DNA of 64,000 bases. Source: Ecdyonurus torrentis (lineage: Eukaryota; Arthropoda; Insecta; Ephemeroptera; Heptageniidae). The translations under genes were made by a program, and so were the position numbers. Where the stretch lies: positions 22,278,802 through 22,342,801 of the forward strand of contig OX439131.1 in the NCBI GenBank assembly GCA_949318235.1. The letters run 5' to 3'. This document shows, piece by piece, positions 23,945 to 36,857 of this stretch; the stretch's first letter is position 1, and every line of letters starts with the position of its first letter. The notes beneath the pieces were generated by a model that saw only the letters and a program-made list of their open reading frames with translations, searched no databases and was not told the origin of the DNA.

Positions 23945-24174
23945 GATACTTGAAGGGCCGAACTCGCACTTTCTTCACACTATTTTCACATTTGATGTAT
24001 AATAATGAAATTGCGTTATTTAGTAGTGTGAAAATTAAATAACGCTTAACAATTTTATCTTAAAATTGGTGCAATCAAATGAAGGTTTACATTAAAATAA
24101 CACAAAAGATGTGTGCGAAACAATTTCACAACAAACCTGTCACATACAGCTGATGTCTTAGAATTTTTTTTCCA

Positions 24175-24216
24175 GTGTTGCCAACAACACAAAAAGTGTT
24201 GCCAACAACACAAAAA
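24175..24216. repeat. Tandem duplication of a 21-base unit upstream of Tecpr1
   Basis: Two exact copies of GTGTTGCCAACAACACAAAAA lie head to tail. Each unit also contains a small inverted repeat (GTGTTG / CAACAC). The location, about 230 bases upstream of the Tecpr1 start codon, could be promoter, but no factor is recognised. Confidence 0.7.
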
Positions 24217-24383
24217 GTGTATAAATGTAGTGGGTGCGCGATATATAGTGGAAAATTCAGCGAGTTCATCGTGTTTTTTCTTATTTACTCTTTTATTTAT
24301 TTATTTCGTTTGTATTATTTATTTATTTCTTTGAAAGTTATATAGGGGCTATATAAATACACAGACACACATATTAAATGTTA

Positions 24384-24844
24384 TACAGGGTGCTTTTTTA
24401 AAAGCGCGCATTTTAAAACGCAAAATAAAATATGAAGAAATAAAATATAATTAACTTTTTATGTATCATTTTTTAGCCAAAAATTAAGGGTTAGACATTT
24501 TTAAAACTGTTCTTAAAAATCAAATTGACCGACCTGTTTTCTTATTGCACCGAGCTTGTGCAAAAAATGTGCAATTTTTTTTCCAATGGGTCTTTTTTTC
24601 TGCAAAAGTGATGAGAAATTTGCTTTTTTAATTTTTTAACTATATTATCCTTTATTGACATTATATTGGCATCTGTTGGCATAAATAAGTTACATAAAAT
24701 ATAGCACTCTAAACATGCTGTTCTGTGATAAAAAGGGAAGGATGGGGCGATATGGGGCTACATGGTATCAGGGGTATATAAGGTGAAAACATTTAATATA
24801 TGCGTTAAACTTTTTTGCAAAATTTGCTTTAAAAAATATATACA

Positions 24845-24924
<80 letters not shown>

Positions 24925-26215
24925 TATTACTGATTTTGTATGATCGAATTTAAAATTTTCATAACATTGTAACTTTTAATTTTCTGTCAATTATTACAAG
25001 CAGGTTTGGTTTGATATATAGTTAAAATCTTAGGCATTTCATTTTAAAGAACGTAAATTTTTAATTTGCATCTCTTTTCTTTAAAAGTTATATAGTCCAC
25101 ATAGAAATCCACACATTTCATTTGTTTTTTGCTGAATTCATTAATCCTTTGCATCTTGAATTTATTGAAGCATACATAACATATATATTGATTTTTTTAT
25201 TATTAATGAGCGAAGGTGAATTTTTTTAACCCCCACTTTTTTTGACATTTTTGAAAAGAGCGTTAAAAATTTTTGAGGCGCTATTTTTTCTTAAAACGAT
25301 TGGAGCATGGGAAGTATTTTTAATTAATTTTTGAAAATCGTCCTAAAGAGACTCTGACGCATGGATATCTCTGACGTCATCAATCGGGCATTTATTTCGG
25401 AAAGTATTGACCGTAGAAGGTTCAGTAGCCAGTTTTTTGAAATCCTGACGACAAGCTGATTTCATTCAACTGGTTATACTGAACCTCGAACGATTAGTAT
25501 TTGCCGAGAAAAAAGTGGAATGATGACGTCAGAGTCTTTTTAGGGCGATTTTCAAAAATTAATTAAAAATACTTCGCATGCTCCAATCGTCCTAAGAAAA
25601 AATAGCGCCTCAAAATTTTTTAAAGCTCTTTCCAAAAATATCATAAACTCAACAAAAAAATTTCAATTCACCTTCCTCATTAAACCAAACAATACTTATA
25701 GATTTGAAAGAAAAGTGTGATGAGTGCAAAGCCATTAGCGAGAAGCTAAAAATTTAGTTCAATCATTAAAAAAAAATGTCAAATTATAGAGAAAATTTTG
25801 GCAAATTTAGCAATAAACGCAAATGTTTTCACCTTAACCTTACCCATGGATATATATCGCCCTTACCCCCAATACCAATGTAGCCAAAATCCTTCCATTG
25901 TTATTACAGAACATGTTTAGAGTGCTATAGGTACCTTATTTATGCCAACAGACTCCATAAATTGTCAATAAAGGATAGTTAAAAAAACAAATTTCTCATC
26001 ACTTTTGCAAAAAAGAAAATTTAAAAAAATGCACATTTCTACGGTTGAAGCTCAGTGCAAGAAAATCAGTCAGTCAATGTTATTTTTAAGAACAGTTTTA
26101 AAAATGTCTAACCCTTGGCTAGAAAATGATAAAAAAAATTCATTTTATTTTATTTTTTTATTTTGCGTTTTAAATTGCACACTTAAAAAAAAATGTACAT
26201 TTTGTAGTTCGATCA
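24384..26215. mobile_element. Large imperfect palindromic transposon remnant
   Basis: The left end reads TACAGGGTG, a start common among insect non-autonomous DNA transposons. From there the sequence is mirrored, as an imperfect reverse complement, in 25450-26210 around an axis near 25443. Matching pairs include GACTCTGACG (25350) with CGTCAGAGTC (25527), GAGCATGGGAAGTATTTTTA with TAAAAATACTTCGCATGCTC, and TTAGAGTGCTAT with ATAGCACTCTAAA. A (TA)n array (24848-24916) and a segment present only on the left make the arms unequal. There is no intact transposase; the 106-codon frame at 26005-26325 is an artefact. Confidence 0.65.
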
Positions 26216-26472
26216 GTAATATTTGTATGTATTATATATCGCGGCGGCGTATATTATCACATATTATGCCTGCAGCGACGGAATTACGGGGTCAATGCAA
26301 TCTTCTCAAGCCCATAAGAAGTTAAAAAAAAAAAAAGTCGTCAACCTTGCACGCGGTTTCACACACATGCCGGCATAGAGAAAAACACAAGTTATGTTTT
26401 AAGTGTGATATTAAAATTGCATTACCATTTTAAAATTAAATTGCAGAATTATAGATTTAAAATACGATGTAA

Positions 26473-27330
26473 TACAGGGTGTTTTTTAAAAGTGCGTATT
26501 TTGAAACGCAAAATAAAATATGAAAAAATAAAATAAAATTAGCTTTTTATATATCATTTTGTAGCCAAGGGTTAGACATTTTTAAAACTTTTCTTAAAAA
26601 TAAAATTGACTAACCGGTTTTCTAGCACCGAGCTTCAACGTAAAAATGTGCAACTATTTTTTCAAAATGTCTTTTTATCTGCAAAACTGATGAGAAATTT
26701 GCTTTTTTAACTATCCTTTATTGACAATTTATGGAGTCTGTTTGCCTAAATAAGGTATACCTATAGCACTCTAAACATGTTCTGTGATAAAAATGGAAGG
26801 ATGGGGCTACAATATTGCTATATATCAGGGGTAAGGGGAAAATATTTGCGTTAAACATTGCTAAATTTGCCCAAATTTTCTCTAATTCGACAATTTTTTT
26901 TAATATTTAACAAAATTTTTAGTTTCTCTCTAATGGCTTTGCACTCACAGTTTTCTTTCAAATCTAAGTATTGTTTGGTTTAATTAATAACAAAAAATCA
27001 ATATGAATATGCTTCAATAAGTTCAAGATGCAAAGGATTAATGAATTCAGCAAAAAACAAATGAAATGTGGATTTCCCTATGTGGACTAACTTTTAAAGA
27101 AAGAGATGCATATTAAAAAATTCCTTTCTTTAAAATGAAATGCCCAAGATTTTAATTATCAAACCAAACCAGTTTGTAATAATTGTTAGAAAATTAAAGT
27201 TACAAACAATGTTATGAAAATTAAAAATTCATACAAAACTTACAAAAGTCAGTAAAAAAAATTATTTAGGAGAATTTTTGTAAGCAAATTTAGCAATGTT
27301 TAACGCAAACGTTTTCAGCTTATCCCTGTA
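26473..27330. mobile_element. Second, rearranged copy of the TACAGGGTG element
   Basis: It starts with TACAGGGTG and repeats the left arm of the 24384 element in direct orientation (GGGTTAGACATTTTTAAAAC, then the CACCGAGCTTC region, then AGCACTCTAAACATG). From about 26890 it instead resembles the reverse complement of 24940-25200, and it ends with a mirrored copy of its own 26830 region (GCAATGTTTAACGCAAACG). This suggests internal inversion or a shorter foldback derivative of the same family. Confidence 0.6.
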
Positions 27331-28762
27331 CCAATAGATTTTCAGGCGGGACGAGTCCCACTGGAAAGTTTGGTCCCATGACCGTTTTTCTAATAAAATT
27401 TGATAAACTGTACAAAAGATATCAAAAGAAGAAAAAAAAAAAGAAAATTTTTTACTTTATTTTTTATTATTTTATAAATATTCATTATTCATTCTGTTTG
27501 CTTCTTTTTAATCTACTATATAGAGTGTAGTGTAGAATTATTATTATTATTGATATTAAAAAAAAAAAAAATCTAATGATTATTTTATTCATTCAAGCAA
27601 CACACATAAATAAATATTTTTATTTTAAATTTAAAAATTTAAATAAACTATATGTAAAATATGTAAAATATAAAATATGTAAAATATAAAATATGTAAAA
27701 TTAGAAACCATTATCATTGAACTAAACTTTAAAAAAGGAAAAGATAATTTAAATATAGTATAAATCTTCTATTATTAACAGCTAAAAAATTATAATTATT
27801 GAAAAATAAAAATTAGAACTCAACAGTAAGTCCGAAAGTTTGTAACTTGAGGTGCAATTTTTCAAAGGACTAAGGAATCATACCCTAACAATAAGGGTTT
27901 CCTAACCGGTGCTCCGCGAGATGATTCCATGTGATCCGCTGGCAAATCCGTACAAAATAATAATATGCTTAATTGTGTACTATACTTAATTTTAATTGTC
28001 CCTAAAAACATGATTCTTTAACACCTGGCCTAACCTTGCCAATTAAAAATATTGTTAGAAAAATAAGAAAAGTGTACATCCAAAATTTTTAAGAAAAGTA
28101 AATATTTTGACAAAGATTTCACGTCCTTTGTTTCTTTATATTGTAATTGCACACAAGTAAAAGAAAAACCACACGAATTTACTTGCATTAAAATTTGATA
28201 AAAGTGCGACATAAGAAAACAATTTGCAGCTGCTTAATATATTTTCATAAAAATAATTAATTACTAATCGATCAATAAAAGAAAGAATAAAGGTCTAAAT
28301 ATTTTCCCATTTTTCTATACAACATTATAGTATAGTAATGAATTAAATAATAATAATAAATAAATAAAAAAATAGGGCGTGCGTTTGGGGTGCTCCGCAG
28401 CCCAATTGGTGAACTCGAATATTAATGAATAAAAGAGAGTATAAAGAGACATTTTTGTATTAATCGAGGATAACAGATAAATAAATTTTGTGTGTTTTCC
28501 CTCAGATTAAATTTTATCTCTCTAGAGGAAATAATTTTGCACCGTGTGGTATGAAGGCGGCCGTGCTCACTACATATAATATAAAACTGAGTTTTTAACG
28601 TAACGCGCAATGGCTTCAGTAGTTCAGTATAAAGTGCAAAATAGAAAAATGACATTCAACATTCTACTTTTTCCTTCAAATACAGAGTAAGATATTCAGC
28701 AATCATGGTGTTATAATATGGATGCGTCCTCACTCACGCATTATTAGCCTTGATGGCCTGCA

Positions 28763-28770
28763 TTTATAAG
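28763..28770 (+). promoter_or_regulatory. TATA box of peptide gene A
   Basis: TTTATAAG lies 39-46 bases before the start codon of gene A. This puts the transcription start near 28793-28800 and leaves a 5' UTR of roughly 10-15 bases. Genes B, C and D instead have a distant non-coding first exon. Confidence 0.45.
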
Positions 28771-28808
28771 AGCAGTTGACCGTATAATGCTGAGTGCGTC
28801 ATACCGAG

Positions 28809-30412
28809 ATGGCAATCATGCACGGTGTGCTGATGATGGTGGTGCTTGTGGTGGTTGTGTCGGCAATGCCCACACCCCCAGCAGCAGAGACTAAGACGCT
28901 GGACATTGACAACATCCCTGCCACCCTGTTGGCTCAAGACTTAGACTTGATCAAGGAAGTTACAAACGGTGATGTTACTCTCGAAAGAACAGCCAGAGCA
29001 AGCCCGCTAGCACATATAATTGCAGATATTATCGACGTAAGTTCATTGCATTTTTTGTCTCTTATAAGTACACGTGTATGTGTATGAGTGTAAGATTCAC
29101 TATTATTTGTCTCTTATATTATAAACTACACAAGCTTGGTGGATGTAAGAGTGTGCTAAAAAGTCAAACCTATATAAACCTTGCCTTTCAGGAAAACTTT
29201 ATTTTAATTTTTTTTTTTTTTTTTTTTTTTTAATAAAGATTATAATTTATTTAATTTGATAGAAATATAAAGTAAGAAAGTAGAAGCTTTAGAAAATTCT
29301 AACAAAATATACTTGAATTAAGAGTCATCGTTGGCATTAAGTAATCTCCTGTTTACGTTGGTCAAGGAAGCGTGTGGTCACACACTTACTAGTTATATAT
29401 CCTCATTGACAAATATATAAATTAAAGTCACGCACTGATTATATCATAGGACTTAAATAAATTGTTAAATTATTTATATATCGATTATCAAAAAGTTTAC
29501 AAATGAATTATATTTTGGTTTGTTTATTAGTTTATGTCATAATATGACCATATAACTTCTGTTTCATAATCTTGCCTTAATAATATTGTTTGTGCTTCTT
29601 TTTTAATTGCTTTTTTTAAATTTAAGTTTATAAATTCTGTGGCAAATTGAAGTTTCTTAAAGTGTGCGCTCATTTCACATCCTTGTGTATAGGCTTATAA
29701 TAAAGTATGCTGTTTAGTATAAGCCCTAAAGTTGAACTTAAAAAATAATAATAATAATAAAAATAAAACCTATGAAATAAGCTAATTTTTCCTCTTTTTT
29801 TTTTTTTTTTTCAATAAAATTTTTATATAATTTTTATTATTGATTATATATATACAAAATAATAATATAATAACAGTAAATATAGAAAATAATACTCCAA
29901 ATATATGCAAGTCATTGAAAAAAATTACATTTTGATATAAAATCAAATAAATAAATTTAAATAATAAAAAATCCTAGATTAGATGGTTATTTATAATTAA
30001 ATCTGATTTCTAGAAAGATATTACACTAATGTTCATGTTTCCCAATAGTTAAGTTAATTAACATTATTCATAGCAACGAAAACATTAAGCAACACACAAA
30101 ATATACTGACGACTGACGAGGAATGTAAACCAATATAACATTATAAGAAGAACTGCGACAGTATTTATTTATATTTCCATTGTTTAATTACGCATCATTT
30201 AATGCTATCAATCTGTTCCCCTCCCTTTTTTTTTTTTACTTTATACTTCTCTTGTTTCATAATATTTTAATTGTTACAACCTCGTTATACATTTATATAT
30301 CTATTATCTATCATATACATATAATTTTTGTGTGTTTTAGATTAAATATCAAATTGGACGTGCGATATTTTCGAGGATATTTTCAGTACCACCTCATACA
30401 GATGACAAGTAA
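28809..30412 (+). CDS. Small secreted protein, peptide gene A (unrecognised family)
   Basis: Exons 28809-29036 and 30341-30412, joined in phase 0, give 99 residues. I take the ATG at 28809; a second one follows three codons later. Residues 1-19 form a signal peptide (hydrophobic core LMMVVLVVVV, cleavage likely after VSA). An acidic middle follows (LDIDNIPATLLAQDLDLI), then RTAR at the end of exon 1, which could be a processing site. The remainder is helical: PLAHIIADIID from exon 1 and IKYQIGRAIFSRIFSV from exon 2, a cationic amphipathic helix. The protein has no cysteines. The last exon has the same size class, phase and hydrophobic pattern as those of B, C and D, and a basic residue at position 7. 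The function is unknown; an antimicrobial or signalling peptide precursor is possible but unproven. Confidence 0.75.
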
Positions 30413-32188
30413 CAACTTATGATGATCTCCAGAAAATCATCACATTATTCTATACGTACCTCAAAATTATTACAGCAGAAAAACCAAAATTAACTTTATG
30501 ACATATTAAAAAAAAAAATAATAATGTATACCTATAGCTATAATATTATTATTTTTCTTTTTAAATACTGTGTATAAACATATAAAGTTTGTGTTTAATA
30601 AAAATAATTAAATATTTTTAGTATATAATATATAATAATTTGTAATAATTTGATATATACTGTACTGTATGTGTGTAAACTATTTATTAAAATATAATAA
30701 AGAAATTAATAATCTGATTATTACTATTATTGTAATTAAACCATCCAAGAAAACTTATAAGAAAAGTCAATAATTAAAATGACTGCAACGGCTGCGATTA
30801 AAATACAACGAGTGTGTGTGTGATTATATACATAAATGTTATAGTTATAAAAACGTGAATATTATAATTTACACTTTTTTTTCAATAAGGAAGAGAAAAA
30901 CTTGTTATGCAAGATAATTGTATCTACGTAAACCAGTTTTTATAGTTATTCAATGTCGTGTCAATGTGTGCAAATGTAGAATTAATACAGCAAGGAATTT
31001 CCGAGTAAGATGATGATGAATCAAATCAATTGAAGTTGAATCAAAACAACAAGGTTAGGAAATATTGTAAACTTCTTCATATCATTTTTTTTTTTTATAT
31101 ATAACAAAATTTAATTTGTTGTCCAGTGTGTTTTTTTCTAAAGTTTCTTGGGTTTTCCATTTTAAAAGAAAACAATATCATTAATGTATTACTATATAGT
31201 GAAATAAAACTAATTATGTGATTATTTATGGAGATTACGGTAAACTTCAAATATTAATTATATAATATAAAGAACATTAAAATTCTGCGTAATATATTAT
31301 AATCTCATACAAACGTACTTTATTTTTTAAATTTAATTGTGGATATAGATCAATAAACGTAAAATAAAGAATAAGAATAATATTGAGGAATATATAATAT
31401 AACATGATGTCCTTGAGATTTTTTTTTCTTTTTAAAATTTACTGTGTTAAGTTTTTAGCAATCTGATATAATACTATAAAAATACCTTTATCATTTTCAA
31501 AATTATTTAGACATGATAACTTGACCTTGGCTATTTTTGCAACCTGAAAATATATTGTATTAAGTTATTGGGCACAATAATACAATTTTTTATTGTATGC
31601 ATATTTAATACAGTAAAGGGATACGATTGCCAATATATATAACCATTATACGAATATATGAATTGCTGAAATGAGGAAGACCATAAAAATTTAGTTAATA
31701 ATTTTATTTCATATTCTAAAAGAGAACATATTATCCTGAATCGATAATTGATACGCAAATTTGTAATTTTTTAGTTGCTAAAATACATTTAATTAATTTT
31801 TAAAAATGTAAAAATGACGTCACGCTTGTGGCCATAGGAAAAGTTACCGACTGTATGAAGTCATTTTGCGACACTAAAAAAATTATTCAAAATCCTTAAT
31901 AAACTAAAAAATTAGAAATTCATATATCGAATTAGGACGATATGTACTTTTAGTATATGCAATAAAATTACTCCCTAATTTTGTTGTCTTCCTCACTATG
32001 CGATGCTGAAAGAAAAAGAAAAAAAAAAAAAAAAAAAGGGAATATATTATAATCATCATACAACATATACCACGTGATGGACCTGACCGACCTGACCTAC
32101 ACTCATCGCAGAACTAAACGTTTGTGAAAAATATAACTTTATAAACTGCACCAAAAATATCAATACAAGTTTACGTTAATGATAGTTA

Positions 32189-32233
<45 letters not shown>

Positions 32234-32710
32234 AATTTAATTTAATAATTAATAAAACTTCAGAACATGAGCAAAATAAAAAATATATATACAAATAAAA
32301 CAAAACCTTTTAAATATTATTTTTGACTATATTTTTCTTACTGCTTTGAATAAAGTACAGTTAACACCAACTAACACCGCAGGGGAAGGCGGAGAGAATG
32401 GGGTTAAATGTTTTGCATACTTTTAATAATTACAGCATTTTTTGTGTATATTTTTTATTGAAAAGACTGCATTATAGACATCATCATTATGTATAGGATA
32501 TGAATAAATAATGATGACTTTTTTGAAAAATAAATTTTACTGAAAAATAATTTATAGAAATTATAATATTGATTGAGATTTCTTATTTCAGAAGAAAATA
32601 AATTTATCTATGGAGATATTGACGCAAAGCCATTGAAAAGTACGCAGTACATTACATGAAAGAATGTTATTTATTCATACTATAATAATTATAATTATTG
32701 ACATGGAAGT
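30413..32710. other. Intergenic region between peptide genes A and B
   Basis: AT-rich DNA. A polyadenylation signal AATAAA near 30597 probably ends gene A. A (GTTA)n array of about 11 units lies at 32185-32232, and an A run at about 32019-32037. I see no gene. Confidence 0.6.
32185..32232. repeat. (GTTA)n tetranucleotide microsatellite
   Basis: About eleven or twelve uninterrupted GTTA units. The unit differs from the insect telomere repeat (TTAGG), so it is a simple microsatellite and not an interstitial telomere. Confidence 0.85.
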
Positions 32711-32937
32711 TCGACTAGAGTAACGTCATAGCTACTGTATAGTGCTCCAGACCTTGAGACGAATGGACAATTTTGTTGCGCAGGAGGATCATCGTTAATT
32801 CCGTGTCATGCAGGTGCAGAACTGAGGAGTGTAGATGATTCTTACCCCCTCCATCGCGATCACCAGCTACACCGGCAGGCACCAAGAAAACTCCGCGACC
32901 CGCCGAGAAGCAGCTCATTCCTCGATACAACCTTCAG
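32710..32937 (+). promoter_or_regulatory. Probable promoter and non-coding first exon of peptide gene B
   Basis: A GC-rich block in AT-rich surroundings ends with ACCTTCAG followed by the donor GTAAGT at 32938. The coding exon of gene B at 34415 starts right after a splice acceptor with only two bases before its ATG, so an upstream non-coding exon is required. This block is the only good candidate. The transcription start is not resolved. Confidence 0.55.
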
Positions 32938-34416
32938 GTAAGTGGTGGTTACAGCTTCTGCACTCACTCTGCATTTTGCAAAGTAACTAGTTTTTTTTCC
33001 CTTTACTTATTTATTATTATTTTTATTTTTTAAGTTAATATAATTTTTTTTTATTATAAATATTAAAATATAAATATATCCTTACAAGATTTCCATTTTT
33101 ACTGGTGATGAATTATCTATAAATCAGTAATAAAAGGCAAGACCATTTGATTTATTTATTTATTTTTACCTATTTCGTATTTTTTCCGCTCTTACATCAA
33201 TAAATTATTTTGATAAGACCCTTCTAAATCATTAATTTACATTTGTATTTTAATTTTAAGTATGTACATTAAAATAATTTGAGTCACATAAAATAACTTT
33301 AAAATATTTATGTCTTGCTATATTTATTTATAAGTGACGACATAAACTGGATTGAAAAATCAATCCGACGGAGTTGAGAATGTAATTATCAGGTTGTAAC
33401 ATCAACTAATTATCATGAGTTCAGTGAATGACCATGATATTATAAACACGGAAAAGATCAATTTACAATACTTTGTACAAGGAAGTAAATATGTAGTATC
33501 AAATAAGTATCATTGTTATTTCGTATGTTATCATCGCAAATTAAAAATTACATTATATCTCTTACCTTTCTCTAGCTCCAACTCTTACAATAGTCACGCA
33601 TATCACATTAAACGAAATATTAAAATTTAAGACCATGAGGAAGGGTGCTTAAAAAAAAAAAAAAAAAAAAAAAAGATAAAATCAAATTTGTTGTAGCTCT
33701 TAACCATAAAGAATTACTTGCCATTGAATTAAGAAAAAAAAGTAATTAAATTTGGAATGGTAAATTTGGAATGTTTATCTTTTGATTATATATTTTTCTT
33801 TAAGCTTTTGTAAAATTGAGTTTAACACGCTTTCGCTCGTCATTATTACGCCACTGTTAATCTTGTTCATATTATCTTTGTTCCTCAATGTCCTTGTAAT
33901 GCACTCAGTCCTGAATATAATTACGTTTTCTTATAACTATATGTAAAGTAAATATATAAATTTATAATATATACAGTTTTGCATGCTGAAGTAATACTTA
34001 TATTTCCTACTGTATATAAATTGTACGTATAAACTTTATGTGTTATTTAAACTTTAGAATCTGGAAATGTTAATTGAATTTAAATCTCTATATGAAAAAT
34101 ATTGTTTTTAAGCTATATCAAATTGATTAAAGTATTTTAAATTACAGTATTTTTTTTTAAGATATATTTATTAAAAGTAGTTGAATTGTTACGTTTTTTG
34201 ATTAAGTCCTTGACATTATTGTAAAATCTAATACTTTTTGTATATTCCGATTCATTGATTTTTTTCCTCTCTCCTTTTTTCTAATCATAATTTTTTTTAT
34301 GGTTTTTGCGATGAATGGTATGACACATTTATCATTTCCTAACTTCAAATATAATATTTTATTTGCATCATATTATGTTTTTTACATTATACGTTACTTT
34401 TGAAATGTGTGCAGAC

Positions 34417-35995
34417 ATGTCCCTCAACGCTCGTATTCTCTGCGCCCTGCTGCTGTGCACCATCCTTGCTTTAGCCTGGGCAAGACCTGCTGATGAGGTA
34501 AGCAATCAACCAATAATAATATTAATAAACAAAAATGTCTTGTTTTGAACCTAAATTGAGTACCAATATAAAAAATATTTACAGTAACCTTGAATCAATA
34601 TTCTCAATTAGTTAAATAATTATTTTTAATGAATCTACTGGATAATATGAAATCAAATGAATATTTTTTAAATGACCATTTTTTTTTCGTGTAAAATTTT
34701 GATATTACCAGCAAGTATATATATGAATAAATTATATGGTAAAAATATAATGTTGAAATTTTCTTGCACGTGTGTAATTTATATTTCATAATTAATTTAT
34801 CATTGGTGCCTTATGAAAGTGATTTACCATGAACACAAAAAAACAAGCACCAATATGAATTTTAATATTTTATTCAGATTTATATGTACTATAATATAAT
34901 TTCTCGTTTGTTTGTTAGTTTTTTTTTTTTTTTTTTTTTTTTCTTTTCTTTTTTTTTTCAAATGCATTTCTTAGCAAATATTGAGTATATGATATGCATT
35001 AAACAAAGTTTGGAAACTTGAATGCCTATAATAAGGTAACTCCTAATTAATGTTGAATATTTTTTATTTCTAAACTTTGTTTTTGTTATAAAATGCACAA
35101 CAAAACATTTTTTTTTTGCAATAATAATTGACTTGAATGCGCTTCGTTATAAGAAAAGAATTTAAAACTAATGTTCTTAATTGGACCTCCTATAGCGTTC
35201 AGAAAAGAATTGAGAATAATATTTCATAATATTATTTAATGTGTAATTATTTATGTCATGGGTAGACTGCTGTATTTATACTATTTCATAACAATTTTAA
35301 CACACACATTTATATTTAATTTATAGGTGTCGACAGATTTATCAGATCCTCAACGGGAGACCAGCGCCACATCTACTCTCTTTGATGACATTTTCAATGT
35401 AAGCAAATGATTTTATTTTCGTTTATTTCTTGAAGTTCTGTGATATCAACTATATCATTATAGCATCAAAGATTACATAGAGTACGTGCATTTAATTTAC
35501 CTTAACTTTTATCTGAATCACGCTTTGCGCTTTCACAAACAGCAATTACATTAGTTATAATATGTGAATTAATATTGTCTTTAAATCATACTTAATTTTT
35601 ATTACTTCCTTTACGCATTAAAATTGCGTAATTGTAAACATTAGACTTGTAATTATTCAATGAATTTAAATTTATGAGTTTAATATTATCAATAACAGAG
35701 TATAATATAATGATTAATATGTGAAGTATCAGTCAAGTAGTATTGTTGATTTGGGTCAGTAATTGTTTGATTGAAAGTGAATAATGTAGACATGTCTGAC
35801 GACATCATGAATGAGGTTTCCCCACATATAAGTGCAGTTCATCACCGTGACCATACTTAATAATGCACTGTTCTACATTTCATCTATATATGATTATGTT
35901 AAAAAAAAAAAAAAAAATCTTGAACAGAAAGGTATCGAAACCAAAATGTTAAACACAAGTATTTATAAACATTTTTAATTGGGGGGGGGGGCTAA

Positions 35996-36072
<77 letters not shown>

Positions 36073-36122
36073 TATACACAAGTATTTATAAACATTTTTA
36101 ATTGGGGGGGGGGGGGGGCTAA

Positions 36123-36195
<73 letters not shown>

Positions 36196-36390
36196 CACAC
36201 ATACAGTTTTGTTTTGATGAATTATTATTATGAGAATAATATAGAAAATATTGTTTATAATCAAAGGTCGTTCCTACTGCTAATAAGAAAATCTTACCAA
36301 TTGTTATGTGCGTAAAACACGTAAAAGTATATGTCTAGTATTTCTCATTCCAATTTCTCCGAAATCAGCGGAGTAGTTTTCTCAAAAATC

Positions 36391-36424
<34 letters not shown>

Positions 36425-36857
36425 GTGTTTTTCCCCATAAGCGTAATGTTAAATTATGGGATCCTAAGCTTTCCCCGCGTCTCCTCGCGCGCTAAACCGA
36501 TAAGCTCCAAAAAGCCTTGCATTTATGTAGATTATTTAAAATAACGCCTAAAAAATAACACATTCTACTCAAATTTTCCTCAACCCTAAAGTCCATCAAA
36601 GCGATCTAGAAAATAATAATTATATAACAAAGATACTGTATAATAATATAATATTACTGAAATTAATCTGTTCAAATAATTCAAAGATTTATAAGATTCT
36701 CTGATATTTGCTTTTGCTGGGTAAAAAATGCCAAAATATATATATATATATTAACCATAATGTTATACTTTGATTACAGATTCCAATCTCAGTTTTGAAG
36801 GCTGTGCAGCGTTTACTCAGTAACAATCAACAGAATGGAGGTGCAAAGGTCAACTAA
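34417..36857 (+). CDS. Small secreted protein, peptide gene B (unrecognised family)
   Basis: Coding exons 34417-34497, 35327-35398 and 36780-36857, all phase 0, encode 76 residues. The first coding exon begins at acceptor GCAG (ending 34414) two bases before the ATG. Residues 1-22 are a signal peptide (core [16 protein letters not shown], cleavage probably before RPADE). Exon 2 is short and acidic and ends in STLFDDIFN. Exon 3 encodes [16 protein letters not shown], an amphipathic helix, and a polar tail ending KVN. The mature part is about 54 residues and lacks cysteine. The splice phases and the DDIF/IPI junction match gene C closely, which marks B and C as the clearest paralogues. AATAAA near 36922 is the likely polyadenylation signal. 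The function is not recognised. Confidence 0.82.
35951..36191. repeat. Tandem duplication with G runs and (TA)n arrays, in the last intron of gene B
   Basis: The unit ACACAAGTATTTATAAACAT, a G run, GCTAAAGTTTATATAT and a TA array occurs twice, at about 35953 and 36076. The G runs are 11 and 15 bases and the TA arrays differ in length. The duplication period is about 123 bases. Confidence 0.8.

Larger units (their letters stand above)
23945..28750. other. Intergenic region between Tecpr1 and peptide gene A
   Basis: It holds the Tecpr1 promoter side (23945-24300), a transposon-derived block (24384-27330, listed separately) and an AT-rich tail with short tandem repeats near 27650-27700. Near 27885-27950 a sequence with CCTAACCGGTGCTCCGCG resembles hAT-type transposon ends, but this is weak. 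I see no gene. Confidence 0.6.

Noticed and set aside
26005..26325. 106-codon plus-strand open frame
   Set aside because: It lies in the right arm of the palindromic transposon remnant, matches no protein and is mirrored by non-coding sequence in the left arm.
27885..27950. hAT-like transposon end (CCTAACCGGTGCTCCGCG)
   Set aside because: Only one short end was seen, with no matching inverted end or target duplication, so it is not listed as an element.
32185..32232. (GTTA)n array as an interstitial telomere
   Set aside because: The insect telomere unit is TTAGG. This array lacks the second G in every unit.
32715..32930. 71-codon minus-strand frame
   Set aside because: It overlaps the GC-rich non-coding first exon of gene B on the other strand and has no similarity.
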